In this document: piece by piece, positions 1 to 22,300 of the stretch
Layout: every line of letters starts with the position of its first letter
How positions within the stretch are numbered: the stretch's first letter is position 1
Source of the DNA: Lanius collurio
Taxonomy: Eukaryota > Chordata > Aves > Passeriformes > Laniidae
Reading direction: 5' to 3'
Assembly (NCBI GenBank): GCA_020086605.1
Contig: JACBWW010000051.1
Span: 3,056,050-3,120,049 of the forward strand
Length of the DNA: 64,000 bases
Program-made: the position numbers and the translations under genes
Notes under the pieces: generated by a model
Told to the model about the DNA's origin: nothing
Seen by the model: the letters and a program-made list of their open reading frames with translations, nothing else
Database searches by the model: none

Positions 1-8483
<8,483 letters not shown>

Positions 8484-8585
8484 ACTCAGTGCAAGACTGC
8501 CCACGTCACTGCCATGGGAATGGCGAGTGTGTGTCAGGGGTCTGCCACTGTTTTCCAGGATTTCATGGAGCAGATTGTGCTAAAG
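8484..8585 (+). CDS. TENM2: Teneurin-2 exon: EGF-like repeat 1
   Basis: This 102-nt exon in phase 1-1 encodes [32 protein letters not shown] and AK. The six cysteines in C-x3-C-x5-C-x4-C-x-C-x8-C order form a complete EGF-like repeat. It is the first of eight in the teneurin stalk, which lifts the large extracellular head off the membrane and carries the dimerisation sites. The acceptor is tttaatttcag at 8473-8483; the donor is AAAG then gtatca at 8586. The split Asp codon (G from 5724 plus AC) and the split Ala codon with the exon at 27296 both agree with the teneurin-2 protein, which fixes the boundaries. The insertion point for the optional micro-exon at 12378-12410 is the 3' end of this exon. 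Confidence 0.95.
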
Positions 8586-11500
8586 GTATCATTTTCCCTA
8601 TATTTACAAATAACCATAGTGTGTGTTTGTGATCTATTGATCTACAGTGCCTGCTAGCTAGCATGGGTCCAAGCTACATTCAAATAGAACAGTTTGCTTT
8701 TTTTTTCTTAGATCTCCAGTTCAATATTATCAAGAGGAATTATTGCCACGTTGTCAATGAGCTTGCATAGCTACAGCTTTTTTTGTGGCTAAGGTAGTAG
8801 ACAGAAATGGCATAAAATATTTATTTTCTGGAAAAGTGGATGAATTATCAATGCTTTCTGATAATCATTAGCTGGTCTGCAAGAAAAGACTGATTGTCTT
8901 CATTGATAGAATGCAGTATATATTCTGGCTTTCCTGAGCCTTACTTCTAGTACAAAGCATCTTTCTTGCATATAAAATTACTCTTTGACCAAAGGAACTT
9001 TGCCTTTTGTAGAAAAATAGGTAGGACCTGATAAAATCTTAAAATAAACATTTTCTGAAATGTCAATTGTAAATTTTAACAACTAAAACTGGGAAATACA
9101 TTGCTATCAAGGATTAAGCAGAAATCTAAATGACATCTATGGATTGGCAGTATGTGTTTATCAAGTTTTTCTGAGAGTTCCAGATAGCAGTCTTAGGGAA
9201 AAGATTCATAAAGGAGGACCTCTTTAGTTTGTACAGCCAGTAGTGGATATGTTGTCTAAATTCAATGGCTTGGTTGTATTCCCCTCTGCTCATGAGCACG
9301 CTCAGAATATTTTATAATTTGCTTCCTTCTTAGTTTTTGTGAGATTTAGGCACACTATCAATATGCTTGCAATTATTTTCCACAGGGTTGTTAGTGTTCC
9401 AAGGGGGAAAGCCTGGTGTTTGAAAGCTTTTTGAAATAATTTGAAGTGCCTTAGAAATTTGCTCATTTCTTCTTGGACTCCTGATGCAGTCGTGAGGAGA
9501 GTTCAGTGTGCCTCACCTCTCTCGCTGCAGTAGCATGTCCATGTGTCTATGAAATACTGCTTGAGTACCTGTTACAGCTGTAGTGGAGTGAGTAATTTCT
9601 GGCTTTTGTCTCCACATTTGGCTCTTGAAGGGGCCTCAGTACAAAAAAAAAAAAAAGAGAGACCCCCAAGGGCCTTGAAAAGCTAAGGCTGATATTTCAG
9701 TGGTCACCCTGCTCGTTCTACAGAACACTTCAAATACAGCATGCACGTTGTTTGATTACCTGAGAAATTAAGACAGCTGGTAAATACAGAGAGGAGATAT
9801 CTGTATTTGACAAAGTAAATGGTGTGATAATGTGAGCTATAAATACAGACTGACAGCTCTATGCATTTCTGTGGTGTTAACCTGTGAAAGTGTGCATGCA
9901 GTGACTGTGTGCTTCACTGCCACCCTTCACACATACATGGCCATTATATCAACTCATTTGCATTCCGAGTTGTGGAGCAATCCTGCATTGTCTACTGAAC
10001 CTCTGTGCAACACTGTATGCTGTGTTAGTGCTAGAAAATACTTTGTTCAGGCTGTGACAGATAAATAGCTGTTTTATAGGGTGCTTGTCAAACTGTATCT
10101 GTCAGGCTTCTCCTGCCCCTCGGTGCGTTCCGTCTGCTTCCTGCTTTGTCCTTTCTATGTTGTCTCTTTCCCCTCAAAAACAGAAGTGGTTTCATGGAAG
10201 CTTCCTTCAACTCTTCTACTGTTTTCTTGTCAGACATCATGGTATTTCTAAACAACAAAGAAGCTTGAAAAACTGCACAAAATGAGGACATGGGTGTGTT
10301 GACAGAACTGGTGTTTCTGTGCAGGCAGAGCTGTGCAGCGTTTCCCTGAGAGCTGGATGTTAGGGTTCTTTGCCTCACCTGTTTCACTGTCATGCCTGTT
10401 CTCACAGCCACAGGTTTTTCTGCTTACTTGAGTGCTCTTCATATGTGAGAGCAGTTTCAGAAGACAGAATTCAAAATTGGGATTCTGTGTATGCTAAACC
10501 ACAGAAAAACAAGATAGAGAATGACATCTTTTCCAGCATATTACATGTATGGATACATGTTTAATGGACATCTACCATAATATTAAATTTATGTTTAAAC
10601 TGTCACAAGTATGGAAGGATAATGTTTTTTTAATATGATTTTTCTTAATTATTATTTCCCTAGAAATGCATCTTTCAATATCTCATTTCTCCTCCATAAA
10701 ATAATTTGAGGCAAGACTCGAATAGAAAAATGTGGAGAAAATGTGAACAAGCTGCTCAGATGGCTTTTAGAACTGGTCCATGCAGTAAGAGAAGTCTGAG
10801 AGCTTCCCTTTGTGTGAACCCCAAGTCTGATAGATAGGAAACACAATCCTTTATACCACAAATACCCTGTTACAGGGCTGACCTTGAGGCCATCAGAGGC
10901 AGAGTCATCAGGGCAGTCTCTGCAGACCATTTGTAGGCAGTGCACAGAGACTCTTCCATCCAGGTGGTTCTAAAAGATAAAAATGAAGGAAAGCTGTGAG
11001 AGACAGCACAGATTTCACTTCAGATCCATTAACTATGAAAATTATTGAAAGACATGAACTTTTGGCCCAACCCACAGGCTGTAACACACTTTCATACCCT
11101 GATTGAAATGGAACAAACTTCACCCTCTCACACACTCCTACCAAACACTGTGTGGGGTATTTCTCACCATTCTTTGGAAATAGCTTATTAACAGGTGTTC
11201 AGTATCTGCAGATTTACTCCATTCTTGCTTAGGCAAGATTCCCTTTGGAGTTTAACCTTATTAAGGTTTAAGAATTTCATGTAACATACAAAAAAGGCAA
11301 TGATACATTTTGATCTCATGTGGATAAGATATGGCATACAAAGAAAAAGAAAATCTGATAATCAAAAGATAATTCCATGTGGAGATGTGTCCTCATAAAG
11401 CAAGTGTGTACAGTTAAAGCCAGTGGAAGATTTGCTATGGATTGAACTGCACTGTGAGTAACCTCTTGTCCATTATGTGTAGGAGTTATTGGTGAAAAGT

Positions 11501-12377
11501 GATGCTCTGGCCAAGGATCAATTAAAGAATCAGACATGCAGCTGTGATTATCTCATTTTCTGGTGTGTTGTCACCTTTTCCTATTCATCTCTATTTTTCT
11601 GCAACCTCTGTGATAAAACCACTGAAGTATATCAAGAGGTCCTTCTTGCTTAGAATTCTTGCTGTTTATGTCTGAGCATAGTCTGGATTTTCAGGGTCTG
11701 TGGTGAATCTGCAGGCAGACATCCTTCGTCATGTCCTGCCTTTCACCACTTTGGAATGGAGTTCAGTGTTTCAATGAGTTGAGTTCCTAGAAGTGACTCA
11801 GAGTTGGCTATAATTTCATTTCATCTCATAATATATTTGAAGGGCATGCAACTCTTCCACTCCTTTAACAAAACCACTTCCAAAGACACTGTCAAAACTG
11901 TTTTGCAACTGTGCGCAGAGCCTCCTTTAATTTTGCATTTTAAAATACTTGGATTTGCATCATAAGCATCTTTAGCTAATCTGAAAAGGTGAACAATGCA
12001 CCATCACATGGGATTTCTGCATTGATATGATGAGCATAGCCTGCTAAGAGATGGTGTCCAATTTGTGAAAGAAGGACAAAAATGGAGTCAAGTAGCTTAT
12101 GTCAACTGCCATGAAGTTGCCATTTAGCAGATACTTTCAGTTAATTATGCAATGTAATAAGAAACATGTTTAATATTTTAATCTAAATGAAATGAAGGCT
12201 TTTGCATTTTTTTAAACCAGAAATTTGTGTGATGTTTGATCCGTTGACTTTTTAATCTGATTTTAAGAACTCTAATTATTCAGATTTGTGTTATTCGCAA
12301 TTTCTTTTCCTGTTCTCCTTGTGTGGGTTTTTCATTATTTTATTTTCATTCTGTTTGTTTTTGGCTTACTGGCAAAG
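8586..12377 (+). other. TENM2: TENM2 intron between EGF1 exon and the micro-exon
   Basis: AT-rich intron with a 14-base A run at 9643-9656. No convincing coding frame, RNA gene or full mobile element is seen. Near its 3' end a T-rich tract (about 12320-12363) leads to the AAG acceptor of the proposed micro-exon. If the micro-exon is skipped, this segment and the next one are removed as a single intron of about 18.7 kb. Confidence 0.75.
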
Positions 12378-12410
12378 GACGGCGCCACTTTAATAAGTAT
12401 AAAAAGAAGG
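12378..12410 (+). CDS. TENM2: Candidate alternative 33-nt micro-exon, EGF1-EGF2 linker
   Basis: This 33-nt segment is preceded by a long T-rich tract and GGCAAAG, and followed by the donor gtaggt at 12411. Joined to the G left at 8585 and the CT at 27296, it reads GRRHFNKYKKK and then re-enters the known Ala codon, so it preserves the frame in phase 1-1 like its neighbours. It contains CpG-bearing GGACGGCGCCAC, out of character with the AT-rich surroundings. The product would place an 11-residue, strongly basic linker between EGF1 (ends CAK) and EGF2 (starts AACPVLC), right before the five-cysteine dimerisation repeat. The weak point is the AAG acceptor, less usual than CAG or TAG. No transcript was checked. 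It fits an alternatively included micro-exon better than a constitutive one, because the protein reads normally without it. Confidence 0.6.
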
Positions 12411-14147
12411 GTAGGTTTTTTTAAATTTCTTTTTATTTCTTTTGCAACATCTATTTAGTTTGAAATAGTTACTAAGCTGTAAAGTGTAGTCCCTCTCTCT
12501 CTTTAAATTTATTCTAATGAATTTGCTGTTTGCACCACAGTAAGAGTTCCTACCATTGCCATTTTCTTTGTTATGTGTGGGCTATTAATCTCTGAATAAA
12601 AAAATGTAAAAAGCTGTCAATTATTAGGTAAGTAAGGTATAATTTCTGGAAGAAGCAACTCTTGCTTTTTTTCAGTTGTTATTCTAATTTCAGTAGCTTG
12701 AGACTCATCTTGCTCTGAGTCTCTTCAAAGGCTTCTTGCTTGGACAGCAGTGCATAAAGTAATGTTTTTTCATCCATTGAAAACACTGCTTGAAACTGCT
12801 CTCTTTGTGCCCTGTCCAGAATGCTCCCAGTGGCATCAAATATTCTGGGAGTGATTGCAATGAGGAAAATACCAAATTTGGGGTGCATCCTGCAGAATAA
12901 TTCCGTACTTTGTTCATTGCTGTAGAGCACGTGGCCCACAGGAGGGACTGATGCCCAGCACACGCTGGTTATGTATAGGAGAATGTATTTCCTCTCTGAG
13001 TCAGGGAAACAGTGTTGGTCTTCATAACTTGGCTCAAAATTGTAGGGACTGAAAGTAGCTTAAGCAGATAGAAGCTCCCTGGACTCTGGAGGGAAAGGAG
13101 GGGATAATGCCCAGCCTTTCTCCTTTGCCTGTCCTGTGTGTGGCCATGGCCTCACCGAGGGGATGGGGCCTGAGGTGCCCTGAGGAGCACTTTGGGCCTT
13201 CCATGGCACAGTCAAACTGGGAAATATGTCTTGAACTGTTCAAGTGACTCCCAGCAAGTGTCTGCACTAACAGGTTGTAGAGCAGACAAGTGAGGGGGGT
13301 GGGTCAAACATGGTGATGCCATCACCAGATGGGTTTGCAGGGCAAAGAGCTGGAGAGGAGCAGTAGTGTAGGAAAAAGGCCAGGGTCGTGGTGGTATGAA
13401 GATATTGTCCTGAGCAATAATATAAGTTAAAGCTGATCTATTGTGGTTAATCCTTTGCATACAAAGCAAATAAATAAAAGCAGCACCTGACTCCAGGGCT
13501 GTACCACCTCAGTAAAACTTTAAAGAGAATGAATGGGAACTGATTAACAGATATGAAGATATGGGAAAAAATTGTGATAATGCAGTGTTACAAACACACC
13601 AGCAGTGTGACTCTTGTCAGCTTGGGGGAACACTGGGGTAAAGACACTTTTAAAGAGGAGTAATGGGGCAGATAACAACTTGTGGGTAATGGAGGGCAAA
13701 TGGGGCCTTCAAAGGGGAGACTGAGCATGGGAAACAGCTCAAAAAAAAGGCAGCTCTAAAATTTCACTTTCAAAAGAATCCTAAGTCCTAGAAAGGTTAA
13801 AGTCAGAATTCAAGCAGTGAGCAGTGCTGGGTGAAGGGGGGTCTATAAATGAAGTTAGAACATGAAGCTCATGTTCCATGAGATAAAAGACCTGAAACAA
13901 GACTGGGAAAGAAGAGACACACAGCTGAAGGTTAGATTAATAAATCAACAATATGATTATTGATGCACTGTTGCACATAAACATGACTGAAGAAGACTGA
14001 ATTTATCAATGTGGAGAAAAAAGTGTTTATTTAATACAGATTTTATTTACTGGAAGCCAGGGCAGAATTCTGACCAAGAGATGCAATGCAGAAAAAAAAT
14101 GTGTAAAACTTGGTCAAAGCCTGAATGTGAGGCAGGAAAACAAGTTT

Positions 14148-14165
14148 AAAAAAAAAAAAAAAAAA
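14148..14165. repeat. Poly(A) run, 18 bases
   Basis: An uninterrupted run of 18 A. I could not connect it to a recognisable retroposon body upstream or to flanking target-site duplications, so it is listed as simple sequence only. Confidence 0.85.
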
Positions 14166-17100
14166 TCCAGATTGTGAACTTGTGAACTTTAATGAAAAGT
14201 AGAATGATGGTATTTTCCACTGTGATAAAGCAAGAATGCTTGGCAGGACTGAGAAGAACTGAGATAGAGAAAAAAAGATAAATCAAAGAATAACTGTTGG
14301 TAAGCATTTTAGTTGTTCATAATCATAGCATGTCTCATCTTACACTGTACTGTTGGAGGAAGAAAAGAAGTGTGCTTTTCTTTGGAAATGCTGCTTTCCT
14401 GACTTGTCACCCACACACATCTCACATCCTTTCTTGCAGTTGACAGAATTCAGCATGTTCAGCTTCTCCCTTTGAATCTCGTTCTGGGTGGGTTTGTTTT
14501 TGGGTTTTGTGTGTTTATGTGTTATGTGTGCCAACTTATGTGCGTGCTGCAGCAGCAGCACAGCCCTGGCTTGTCACTCAAATCTTCTCTCACAGTGGGT
14601 GGAAGCATCATTTTGATATTGAACAGGGCTGACTTTGGCACTGTTCTCCTCCAGCAGTTCCCACCTCTCTGACTCAGTACCTTAAAATGCCTTTGTTATA
14701 AATTTTCTTCTCATTTTCCCAGTCTCATATTTTATTAGCAGGCTATTTTCATTTCTTGCATATTGGTCATGTCCTCAGTTGCCTTCTGGTGATTTTATGT
14801 ACATGGCAGTGATTGCCTGCCTGCCCTCGTTTTTCTTAGCTTTATAGAACTGCATTGCACTCTAAAAAGGGTTTGTGCCATTAACTCTGCCTAAAATTAA
14901 TTACAGAATAAATAAATAGACATGTAACCCATTTTGACAATGACTGACAGCCTCTGCTGTCTATCAGCTGCTAGCTTGCCTGCATGAAATGAGATAGCAG
15001 CTTTGATCCAGTGTCAGGTAGACAAGGAGAGCCAACACAAAATCCATCACTGCAACTCTTTCTAATTGGCAGTTTAAACAGGAGCCAAGGGCTAAAGGGG
15101 TCACAGGCTGAATTCTTTCAGGCTGTTAGTGGTCATGGCTCCAGAAGGGGCTTGGAGCACACAGACAATGGGAGCCATCATGTCTGGTCTGCAGCTTCCC
15201 TTATCAATCCTCATAGATTCTCTTGGAGATTAGAAGTGAGAACAGGGGACTGCAGGGTCTGGACTCCAGAATTCTGCAACAGATGCCTTGTTAAATTTCT
15301 GTTACAACACAAGTCATTTAACATCCTAACATTTCATTGCTGCTTAGGAATATGTTCCTGTGCCTCTAGTACAGTGCAGATTGAACAGGAGGATTAGCAG
15401 CACTCAGATTGCTCCCTTTTCTGCACCAGGCTGGAACTGGTGCTCATATCCTTTGCATTCTTTGTAAGAGAATATTTGCAAAGTTGGAATAGAACCCAAG
15501 AGCTACTTGTAGCACTGGGAATACTTGAGAAAACAGACTTTAAGGATATAGGTTTCAACATGCAAAATAATAATTTCTCATTTTTCTTAAAGTTTTTATG
15601 GTTTCTGCTGATTCCAACATTGAATTTAGGGTTATAAAATATTTATCTACAAAAGATCGTGTCCTGAATCATTTTAAGTGGGGATTCTCCTGTTGTTTAG
15701 AAGCATGTTCTTCCTTCTTTTTGTTGTGTTTGGGCCTCTATGTGGCAACAAAAATGCTTTACATTTTTTAAGGATGTACATTAAATGTTATTTAATATAC
15801 CTGATAGTTGCATTTAATGTAGCAATTTAGTAGCATATTTTCTGTATTAAAACACCATTAAACATACAGGCAAATTTGTGCATGTGAAATACGCTGTCCT
15901 TTCATATGTTTCTGAATTCATACTGCAGCCTATGAACTTGAAATTATGTATGATTCCTTTTCCCAAAGAGCTTGTAGGATAGTGGTGCAGCTAAGAAGGC
16001 AGATTTATTCCGTAGGAGGAAATTTCAGACAAAAGGATTAAAAAAAAAGAAATGGGGGCATGCTGAGGAATTCTGTAATGAAGGAGGAAGAAAATATTTG
16101 ACAGAAGTCACTAATGCAGGTGATGGACAACATGGTGGGTAAAACATGGCCATGTGAAGAGTTGTAAGTCTGTGATTTCAGCAAACACTCGAGTTTCTTT
16201 ATGTGATCATTCACTACCCTGCCTGGAGAAACTCAGAGACCAGAGAGAGCCATGGGCACTATTGTAGCTGAGCTGGAACCAAATTTTATTGGCCTAGTAT
16301 GATAAAAAAGTTTGTTTTGCTTATGCCCAAGATGGAAAGCACATGGCAACGGTAAAATCTTATTAATGGATTTTTCTTCAACAGCATTATATAATATTTT
16401 CATACTTAATAAAAACTGGGTACATTTATTTGATCTCTCATAGCTGCCTTTGAGAACTGCTATATTATTAGATACTTCTCTTTCTTCCCTTCTTATACAT
16501 GTGCAGCACAAACACCTATTTGCATAAATATTTTCTGTTTCACTGGGGTTCCAATAAGTGGAATATTTCAAAAGGTTCTGAGTGCAGAAAGGAAGTGGAC
16601 ATGCATATAAATACATGCAGGACACAAACCATTATGCATCTTAGTTCAAGCAAACTTTTTTTTCCCTTTATTATTTTTCCATTGGTGGCCAAGAATTTTT
16701 CTGTTCCAACTCTGCTCTGCTGAGCTGAATTGTGCTTGCTGTGCTGTATGCTTTGTAATTTGTTTTTGCATTTAATTAGTTAGCTTATTTAATTGTGTTG
16801 CAATCTACATTTTGGTTTTACTTTGCTGTGTCTCCCTGGAATTGTGCTGGTGTTTGTTTATTTCATTAAGTTCTGAGAGTTTATCTTTGCAGTTGTGTTG
16901 GGATCATCTTGGAGTCCTTGTGATGCTGGTAAATGTCATTGAAGCAACTATGATTAAGTAGTATTGTAAATCACATTATAGAAATACAGCTGCTGTAAGA
17001 CATCCTTAGACATTTGCCATCCCTGATTAACAGAAACAGCCCTGAATCATAGCTTCAGATTTCAGCATGCATGACTTTTTTCACACCTACACTATATCTG

Positions 17101-19039
17101 GATTTGAACCTGTAATTTAGATATTTTTCTATATTTAGTCCCTATTTCAGTGAGATTAAATTCAGTTACCTGTCATCTCCCTTCACTTTCTCAAACAAAC
17201 AAAAAAATCTACTTCAAATGTAGAAAACTGTTTAAATATCTGCAGCTAATGTGGAACTGTGCAGTTAAACTTGTTATGATTTAACTTTTCTGGTAAATTT
17301 AACAAGGCAAATAGTAGTAACTAAAATGAGACTAAACCAGCCTGCATTTTAAATTCCCTGAGCTCTGCAGCCTGTGGGTGCAGTCCTGCATCTACTGCAC
17401 TGCTGTTTAGCCAGAGCTAAGCCACTGACAGAGAAGCAATAGTTTTTACAGCACTCGCTGGGAATGGTGTAAAACCTACCAAAATACTTGAAGAAATATT
17501 TCACTTTTTTGTTTTTTCTTCTAGAAGCGTAAGTGACTTTGTGCTGTTAGTGCTGCTCTGTTATGGATCACAACACATATATTTGGAAGGAAATTTCTGC
17601 TATTTGATGTTTGTCCTTACTACTGCTTTTTGTGAGCTTGAAGCATCATCTCTTTGATTCCTCACTGACTTTCCACTGAGATAGCAACTGAAACCTCTGA
17701 AATAGTTTAGTTTTCCCTTCCTCCACAGTTTTCCTAGTGATGAAGTTATCAAAACATACGAATGAAGATCTACATGCTTGTCTATGACAGTAGCTGATTT
17801 CAACATCTGTTGGTTTCCATCTGTTGGTAGGAAGTAAAACTTGGTTCACTGCGTGGTCTTGTATCGACTTTGCTGCTTCTATCTAAAGCAGGAATTTCAC
17901 AGCTCTGCTTCTGTGTTACTAATAGAAAAAGAGTTGGTTTGCTTGATTTGGGTTTTTTCTTTTCTTTTTTCAAAGGCATAAATAAGTGGCAAACTGATCA
18001 GTCTCATTCTTCTGTGGTAAATCAGAACCAGAGCAAGGGAACTTCCATTTCCTTGAAAGCACTGATGCAGGTGAAAAGAGATTGAACTGTGCTGCTCTTA
18101 AACGATGTAGCAGAGGGAGGACCTGAGCTGGACTGGCTGCAAATCGCATTCATGTACTGTGTGGAGAGCTGCAGTCTTCCTCTAGCACAGGCAGTGGCAC
18201 AGCTCCTGCAATGGCAGAGAAAGAAACAACCGGGGTGACCAAGAGTTGAATGCAGAATGTACTGACAGGACAAAGTCCTCAAGACATTTGACTCCTGGCA
18301 CAGCTAGCTGATTTATCAAGTGTCAGTGCACTCAGATATCTTCTTTTGTCTCTGTCTCCAGTTTGCAGTTTGTTTTATGCCACTTGGAATTCTTTTTTTT
18401 TTATGTGCAGCTGTGACTTCTCCAGTGAGACAGCACAGTGGTGTCTTTCTCTCCCCCTGAAGCACTCCAGTATCTTAGTATCTACAATCTTTGTTGGTGG
18501 TTAGTGAGATTGTCTAAGCTCATCTTCACAAAAGCAGTAATGGGGCTTCAGTCCTTTCAGTCCACCATTAAAATAGTTCTGAAGTGTTTGATATTGGCTT
18601 AGTTTTGATTTCCCTATTCTTATGGACTGCATTGTTATTGTTGTTGAAAATATTATAGGGGTTAAATCATCAAGCAAAATTTACTTGTGCAAAGTGAGCA
18701 ACTCAAAGAGATAATTTTTAAAAATTGCTTTATTTCTGGAAATTGGTGCTAGTATGGGAAGAGGCATTTGTATTTCGTAGATAGATTTTTTTTGTAACAG
18801 TTGTTAAGCAGAGCAATTATCTAATGGAAATAGATACTTTGACAATGGTAGAAGAGGGAACAGCAAGTGTTTTCTCTTTGAGAGGCTCACACTGAAGGTG
18901 TGAGAAAAAATATGACATTTGTGATAAATTTGGGCCAAAGCAAAAGTTTGCTGAGTGTTCAGAAGAATGTAAATATTAATTGTGCAGTTAATGCTGTCCA
19001 GTCACTTCTATAAAAATCATGCCATTTTTTTTGTAGAAC

Positions 19040-19380
19040 AGCTTAAGTACTTATCGATTGAGAACTTCTGTAACTCCCAAAATGGAGGCAACCCCATATC
19101 TCTACAGGTATTTTAAATGAATTGAATTAATCATAGGCCTAAAAGTCTCTAGTGATCTTTGTTAAGTTTCCTGGGTTTAATTAAAACATCTGTGCAGTTT
19201 TAATTTATCGATTCATCCAACTCATATGTCATGTTTTTAACACACCCCAGCATGCTCTGCATCATTTTTAACCCGATTTCCACTTAACTAAAGCAATTAA
19301 ATTCACCCTGGATTAATTAAAGCATCCATACTTTAGTGCTTGAGTCAGCGTGTGCTGCTTTCCCCAAATGGTTTCTGAAT
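19040..19380. promoter_or_regulatory. Candidate regulatory stretch with repeated TTAATTAAA motifs
   Basis: Two near-identical 15-mers occur 136 bases apart: TTTAATTAAAACATC at 19176-19190 and ATTAATTAAAGCATC at 19312-19326. They lie among other TAAT-type homeodomain core sites (for example AATTAATCATAG and GCAATTAAATTC). Teneurin loci are known to be surrounded by conserved non-coding elements, so an intronic enhancer is plausible. The sequence shows only the motif density. Conservation and activity are not visible here. Confidence 0.25.
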
Positions 19381-22300
19381 GTCAGAGATTTGACACACCT
19401 GATGGGTTTTTTGTCCTTCTGGAAATTCTTCTGTGGGTTTCTTCCTCACTTGCTAATGTGCAGTTTGGGAGAACTTGGGAGCTTGGTAATGCTGGGTTTG
19501 GGCAACTGAGGTAGGGAGAGCAGAGCTTGACTGCTGTGAGGGACATTCCCTCTTAATGCTGACCTGATGCCTGCCAGGGCAGAGTAGCTCTGCTCTTAAA
19601 CCATTTAAATTAGTTCTCTGTTCTGTAGGTAAAGCAAACAGTTTGATGAAGTAACTGCTAAACCCCCCCATGTCGGTGACAGTTTTTCACAGTTGTTCAT
19701 TCTCCTGCTCCTGGATGAATTTCTAGAAGATGACTTCTGCTTGGGAAAGCAGGAGCTCTTAGAGCAACCTAAAAAATGTTGTAGATCTTTCTAATTGTCA
19801 CTGTTCTTAAGAATGTTTTAGCCTGATGGAAGTTAGTGAATTTAGTGATCTCTAAAAGCTGTCAGACCAGTCAAACACCATTCTTCCTGACCATGCAAAT
19901 AGTGTGTGAGGCACAAAGTGCAGGTGAGAGAAAGCAGTCTTGGATTCATTCAATCTCCCATTCCAGAATTATTTTCTTGGGCCTAATTTTGCTAGGGGTG
20001 GAGCAGCTTCTCAGAAGGAAAGCAGTATAAAAAATTGCATAAACCAGTAAAAGAGAAACAACATAAACCATGAAGTGGTTTTAGAAGTTATTTCAGAATT
20101 TCATATCCACAAATGAACTTCAGTAAAAAATGAATAGGTTTGCAGTCAAGTAGTGAAATGTGCAGCCAACTGATGAAAAGAGGTTTAAACAGAAAATATA
20201 AAGGAAAGTGTTGTCAAACAAAACCATTGTGTTTTCAGACTACAACTAAGTAGATTTATAAGTCTTCTAACTTTCAGAAATGTCTTATGGGCAAATACTT
20301 GATGTAAAAAGGGGATATGATAATTAAGGGCAAATATTTGGGGTAATAAGGGATGCGTAATTAAATAAGGGATGTCTCAGTACTTTCTTGTTTATGATAG
20401 TGATGTAAAATCTAGAGCTAACATTTTGAATCAAGTTGGCAGCAATTAATTTATTTATTAATTGTGCTGATTTTCTAAAATGCAAATGCTTTAGATTCCT
20501 TTGAGTATAGTGCTTTTGTGGATTTTAAGCCGTTTAGATTAAGATTGTTCACATATAAATATTGCTCATTTTATTTTAGGAGAACTAGAACTTGGCTGTA
20601 GCTTTTGCAGTGAATCTAAAATGATTTGGGGCTTTGGTAGACAGTTGTAGGATCCAACTCTAGCATCAGTAAAACACATCTTCACCTGCTTACTTATTAA
20701 TCTAATTTGTCCATTGAAGAGAAATTAACATGTGTAGTCTAAATGCTGCAAATGCATCACCAACATAAAGACCAAAAAGAGAAAAATGCCAGTACAGTGC
20801 GACTTTACTCTCATCTGTCAGGTTAGGAACCAAGCAGTTGTACACAACATTTGTCTTGAATTTTTCATCTATTTCTGCTCCAGTCTGGAGCTGACCTCGA
20901 GTGCATTTATTGGGCTTCAGATTAGACTGTCAAAAAGTGGAATCCATCTTCTTTATATATTGGCAAAATCATGCATAATCTCTCAGCAGTAGCAGCTTAA
21001 TCTCTGCTAAAAGGAAGTCCAAGTGTGAGGTATTATGGAGTCTGAATTCATTATCCCTTAGAGGAGCTGCACCCAGAAGGGTCACTGATAGGGCTCAATG
21101 CTAAGAAGTTTGACCTACATCTGTCTTCAGTTATGTTCCTGGTGATCAGTGAAAAAAAGAATAACTGTAGTTTCCTTATGCAAGTGTGCATTTAGGTCTT
21201 TATATAACGAGGTATTTGTGCAACTCCATGTGCAAAGAGCATAGCAAGATTTCACAAACAGTTCAGTGAATTTTTGTGTCTGAAATTCACTTCCTTCTCT
21301 TAAACAGGAGCACCTACAGACAAAAATAAATATTTTTCTTAGGTGTGGCAAAATTCTGTTCAGTTCAACAAGGGCTGAACATATCTTACCTCGGAGTATA
21401 AATAGTGTCTCTTCAGAATGTTTTTTTTTTTCTGGATGTGTGTGTTTGTTTAGAGGGAAGTGAAGCTGTAATGGCTGAGACCAGAATTCCATTTCACCCA
21501 AGATTTCAGCTGTGATGATGGTGTACAGTGGATAGTTGAGGGCAGAGTAAAAATTTTACTTGTCATTGTTGCTTCTCCATTAAATTCTGCTTATTCCAGA
21601 GATGTGTGCTAGGACTTCCTACAACAGATTAAGCCTCTTTATGTTCAGTAGCCTTTGTTGATTTTCATTCCATGAGTCTGTATAATTCTATGATCAGTCA
21701 CAGAATGTTCTTCCATGAGTTTTTTTTACTTGCTGAATTAATTTGTTAAAATTGTTTAATGGAACAGTCAGCAGTATTCAGGCTCTGTAGCTGATTTTCA
21801 AGTGCTCTCTTAGTTCAGTCTCGAGCTCACACTTGAACACTCAGTCCTGACTTTCCATCCTGTTTACACTGGGAACAGACAGCCAAGCTCATCTTTTTTG
21901 CACACCAGCTTGTGGTAAGAAGAATGTGGTTTATATGCAAGATTGGGGCTTGCAAGCATTACAGATACAACCATTCTGGCCCTTACCCAAATACCACTCC
22001 TTGGTGCAGTTTTGTCATGGGCATCTCACCACGTACTTCTGTGGTACATATTAAAAAATTAGATGGCACCAAAAATTATATTCTTCCTCTGCCATGTTTG
22101 AAAATTTACATTTGAATGTAAAGCTGAGCTGCTTGCAAATTAAGAGTAATATAAGGGCATTGCTTGTGACCTGCTGCAGGACAGGGAAGCATTGTAGGTA
22201 CAGATTCAAAAAGCTTTCCAGTCTGCATATATTTGTGCCCAGAGACTCAAATAACTTTGAAGAGAAGTATACCAATTTGTCTGTTTTATGAGGAGGAACC

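Noticed and set aside
10652..11144. Reverse-strand open frames of 97 and 78 codons in the EGF1 to micro-exon intron
   Set aside because: No recognisable motifs and no consistent splice or promoter signals; lengths are within what chance gives in 64 kb.
21660..21712. TATAATTCTATGATCAGTC, resembling a CR1 tail
   Set aside because: Only a short match to the octamer-like tail; no CR1 body on either side.
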